Positions 63,940-64,000 of a stretch of DNA of 64,000 nt are shown piece after piece. This stretch comes from JABCYV01 sp963729325. Its GTDB lineage: Bacteria > Acidobacteriota > Terriglobia > Terriglobales > Acidobacteriaceae. A program made the position numbers and the translations under genes. The notes below the pieces were generated by a model. It was not told the DNA's origin, searched no databases, and worked only from the letters and a program-made list of their open reading frames with translations. Each line of letters opens with the position of its first letter. The stretch's first letter is position 1. The stretch lies in assembly GCA_963729325.1 (NCBI GenBank), contig CAVSNS010000007.1, positions 124,001 to 188,000 on the forward strand, read 5' to 3'.

Positions 63940-64000
63940 CGTATATGACTGATATTTATCGCCTTTAAAGATGCCAGATTACATTGTAAGGTTTCTTCGC

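Overview
The window is GC-rich chromosomal DNA, most likely from an Acidobacteriota bacterium of the Terriglobia / 'Candidatus Koribacter' type. This is inferred from gene families and layout, not from a marker gene. Pointers are a secreted YncE-propeller/phosphoesterase fusion, a fused homocysteine methyltransferase/MTHFR, a BshB1-type deacetylase, a di-haem oxidoreductase, GAF-GAF-SpoIIE signalling, and a dispersed 'TTGTCATCCCGAGCGAA' intergenic repeat. There are no phage genes, insertion sequences or CRISPR arrays. One tRNA gene (Gly, anticodon CCC) is present.

Layout. 0-4.7 kb: lytic transglycosylase, glutaryl-CoA dehydrogenase, exported TPR-like protein. 4.7-18.1 kb: a phosphate/polyphosphate supercluster of pstS, a small exported protein, ppk1, sixA-like phosphatase, ppx and a CHAD protein on the opposite strand, pstCAB-phoU, then a secreted phosphoesterase. 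Pho-box-like repeats with an 11-bp period precede both pstS and pstC. 18-24 kb: transglutaminase-like protein, ABC-2 exporter pair, otsBA trehalose genes with a terminator, tRNA-Gly. 24-34 kb: small oxidoreductase, esterase, nadK, amidohydrolase, di-haem oxidoreductase, lysA, GAF/PP2C phosphatase, hpt. 34-38 kb: metallo-hydrolase, O-methyltransferase, epimerase, CAAX protease, bshB1. 38.3-41.0 kb: a decayed stretch with a broken FAD oxidase and a truncated molybdopterin oxidoreductase. 41-45 kb: prenyl synthase, receiver-like protein, xseB, HMT/MTHFR. 45-54 kb: propeller lipoprotein, penicillin acylase, Fur, two tandem zinc-ribbon/DUF4870 paralogues, DHH phosphoesterase, fetAB-like exporter, DUF2127 protein. 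54.6-64 kb: a glucan locus with a Tat-exported glucoamylase-like protein facing an operon of ABC exporter, GT84 beta-1,2-glucan synthase lacking its GH94 domain, and a GH39 protein.

Quality warning. About twenty genes carry one-base indels, often in short homopolymers, that split otherwise well conserved reading frames. Housekeeping genes are hit (pstS, lysA, ispA, HMT/MTHFR) and restoring one base recovers the family consensus and often a sensible stop codon. I read most of these as sequencing or assembly errors and report each as one gene spanning the break. The 38.3-41.0 kb stretch looks different: one gene there also lacks its whole C-terminal domain, so real decay is likely.

Most interesting items: the GH94-less glucan synthase operon; the integrated Pho/polyphosphate cluster with two Pho-box-like sites and a CHAD protein; and the decayed oxidoreductase stretch abutting the prenyl synthase gene.
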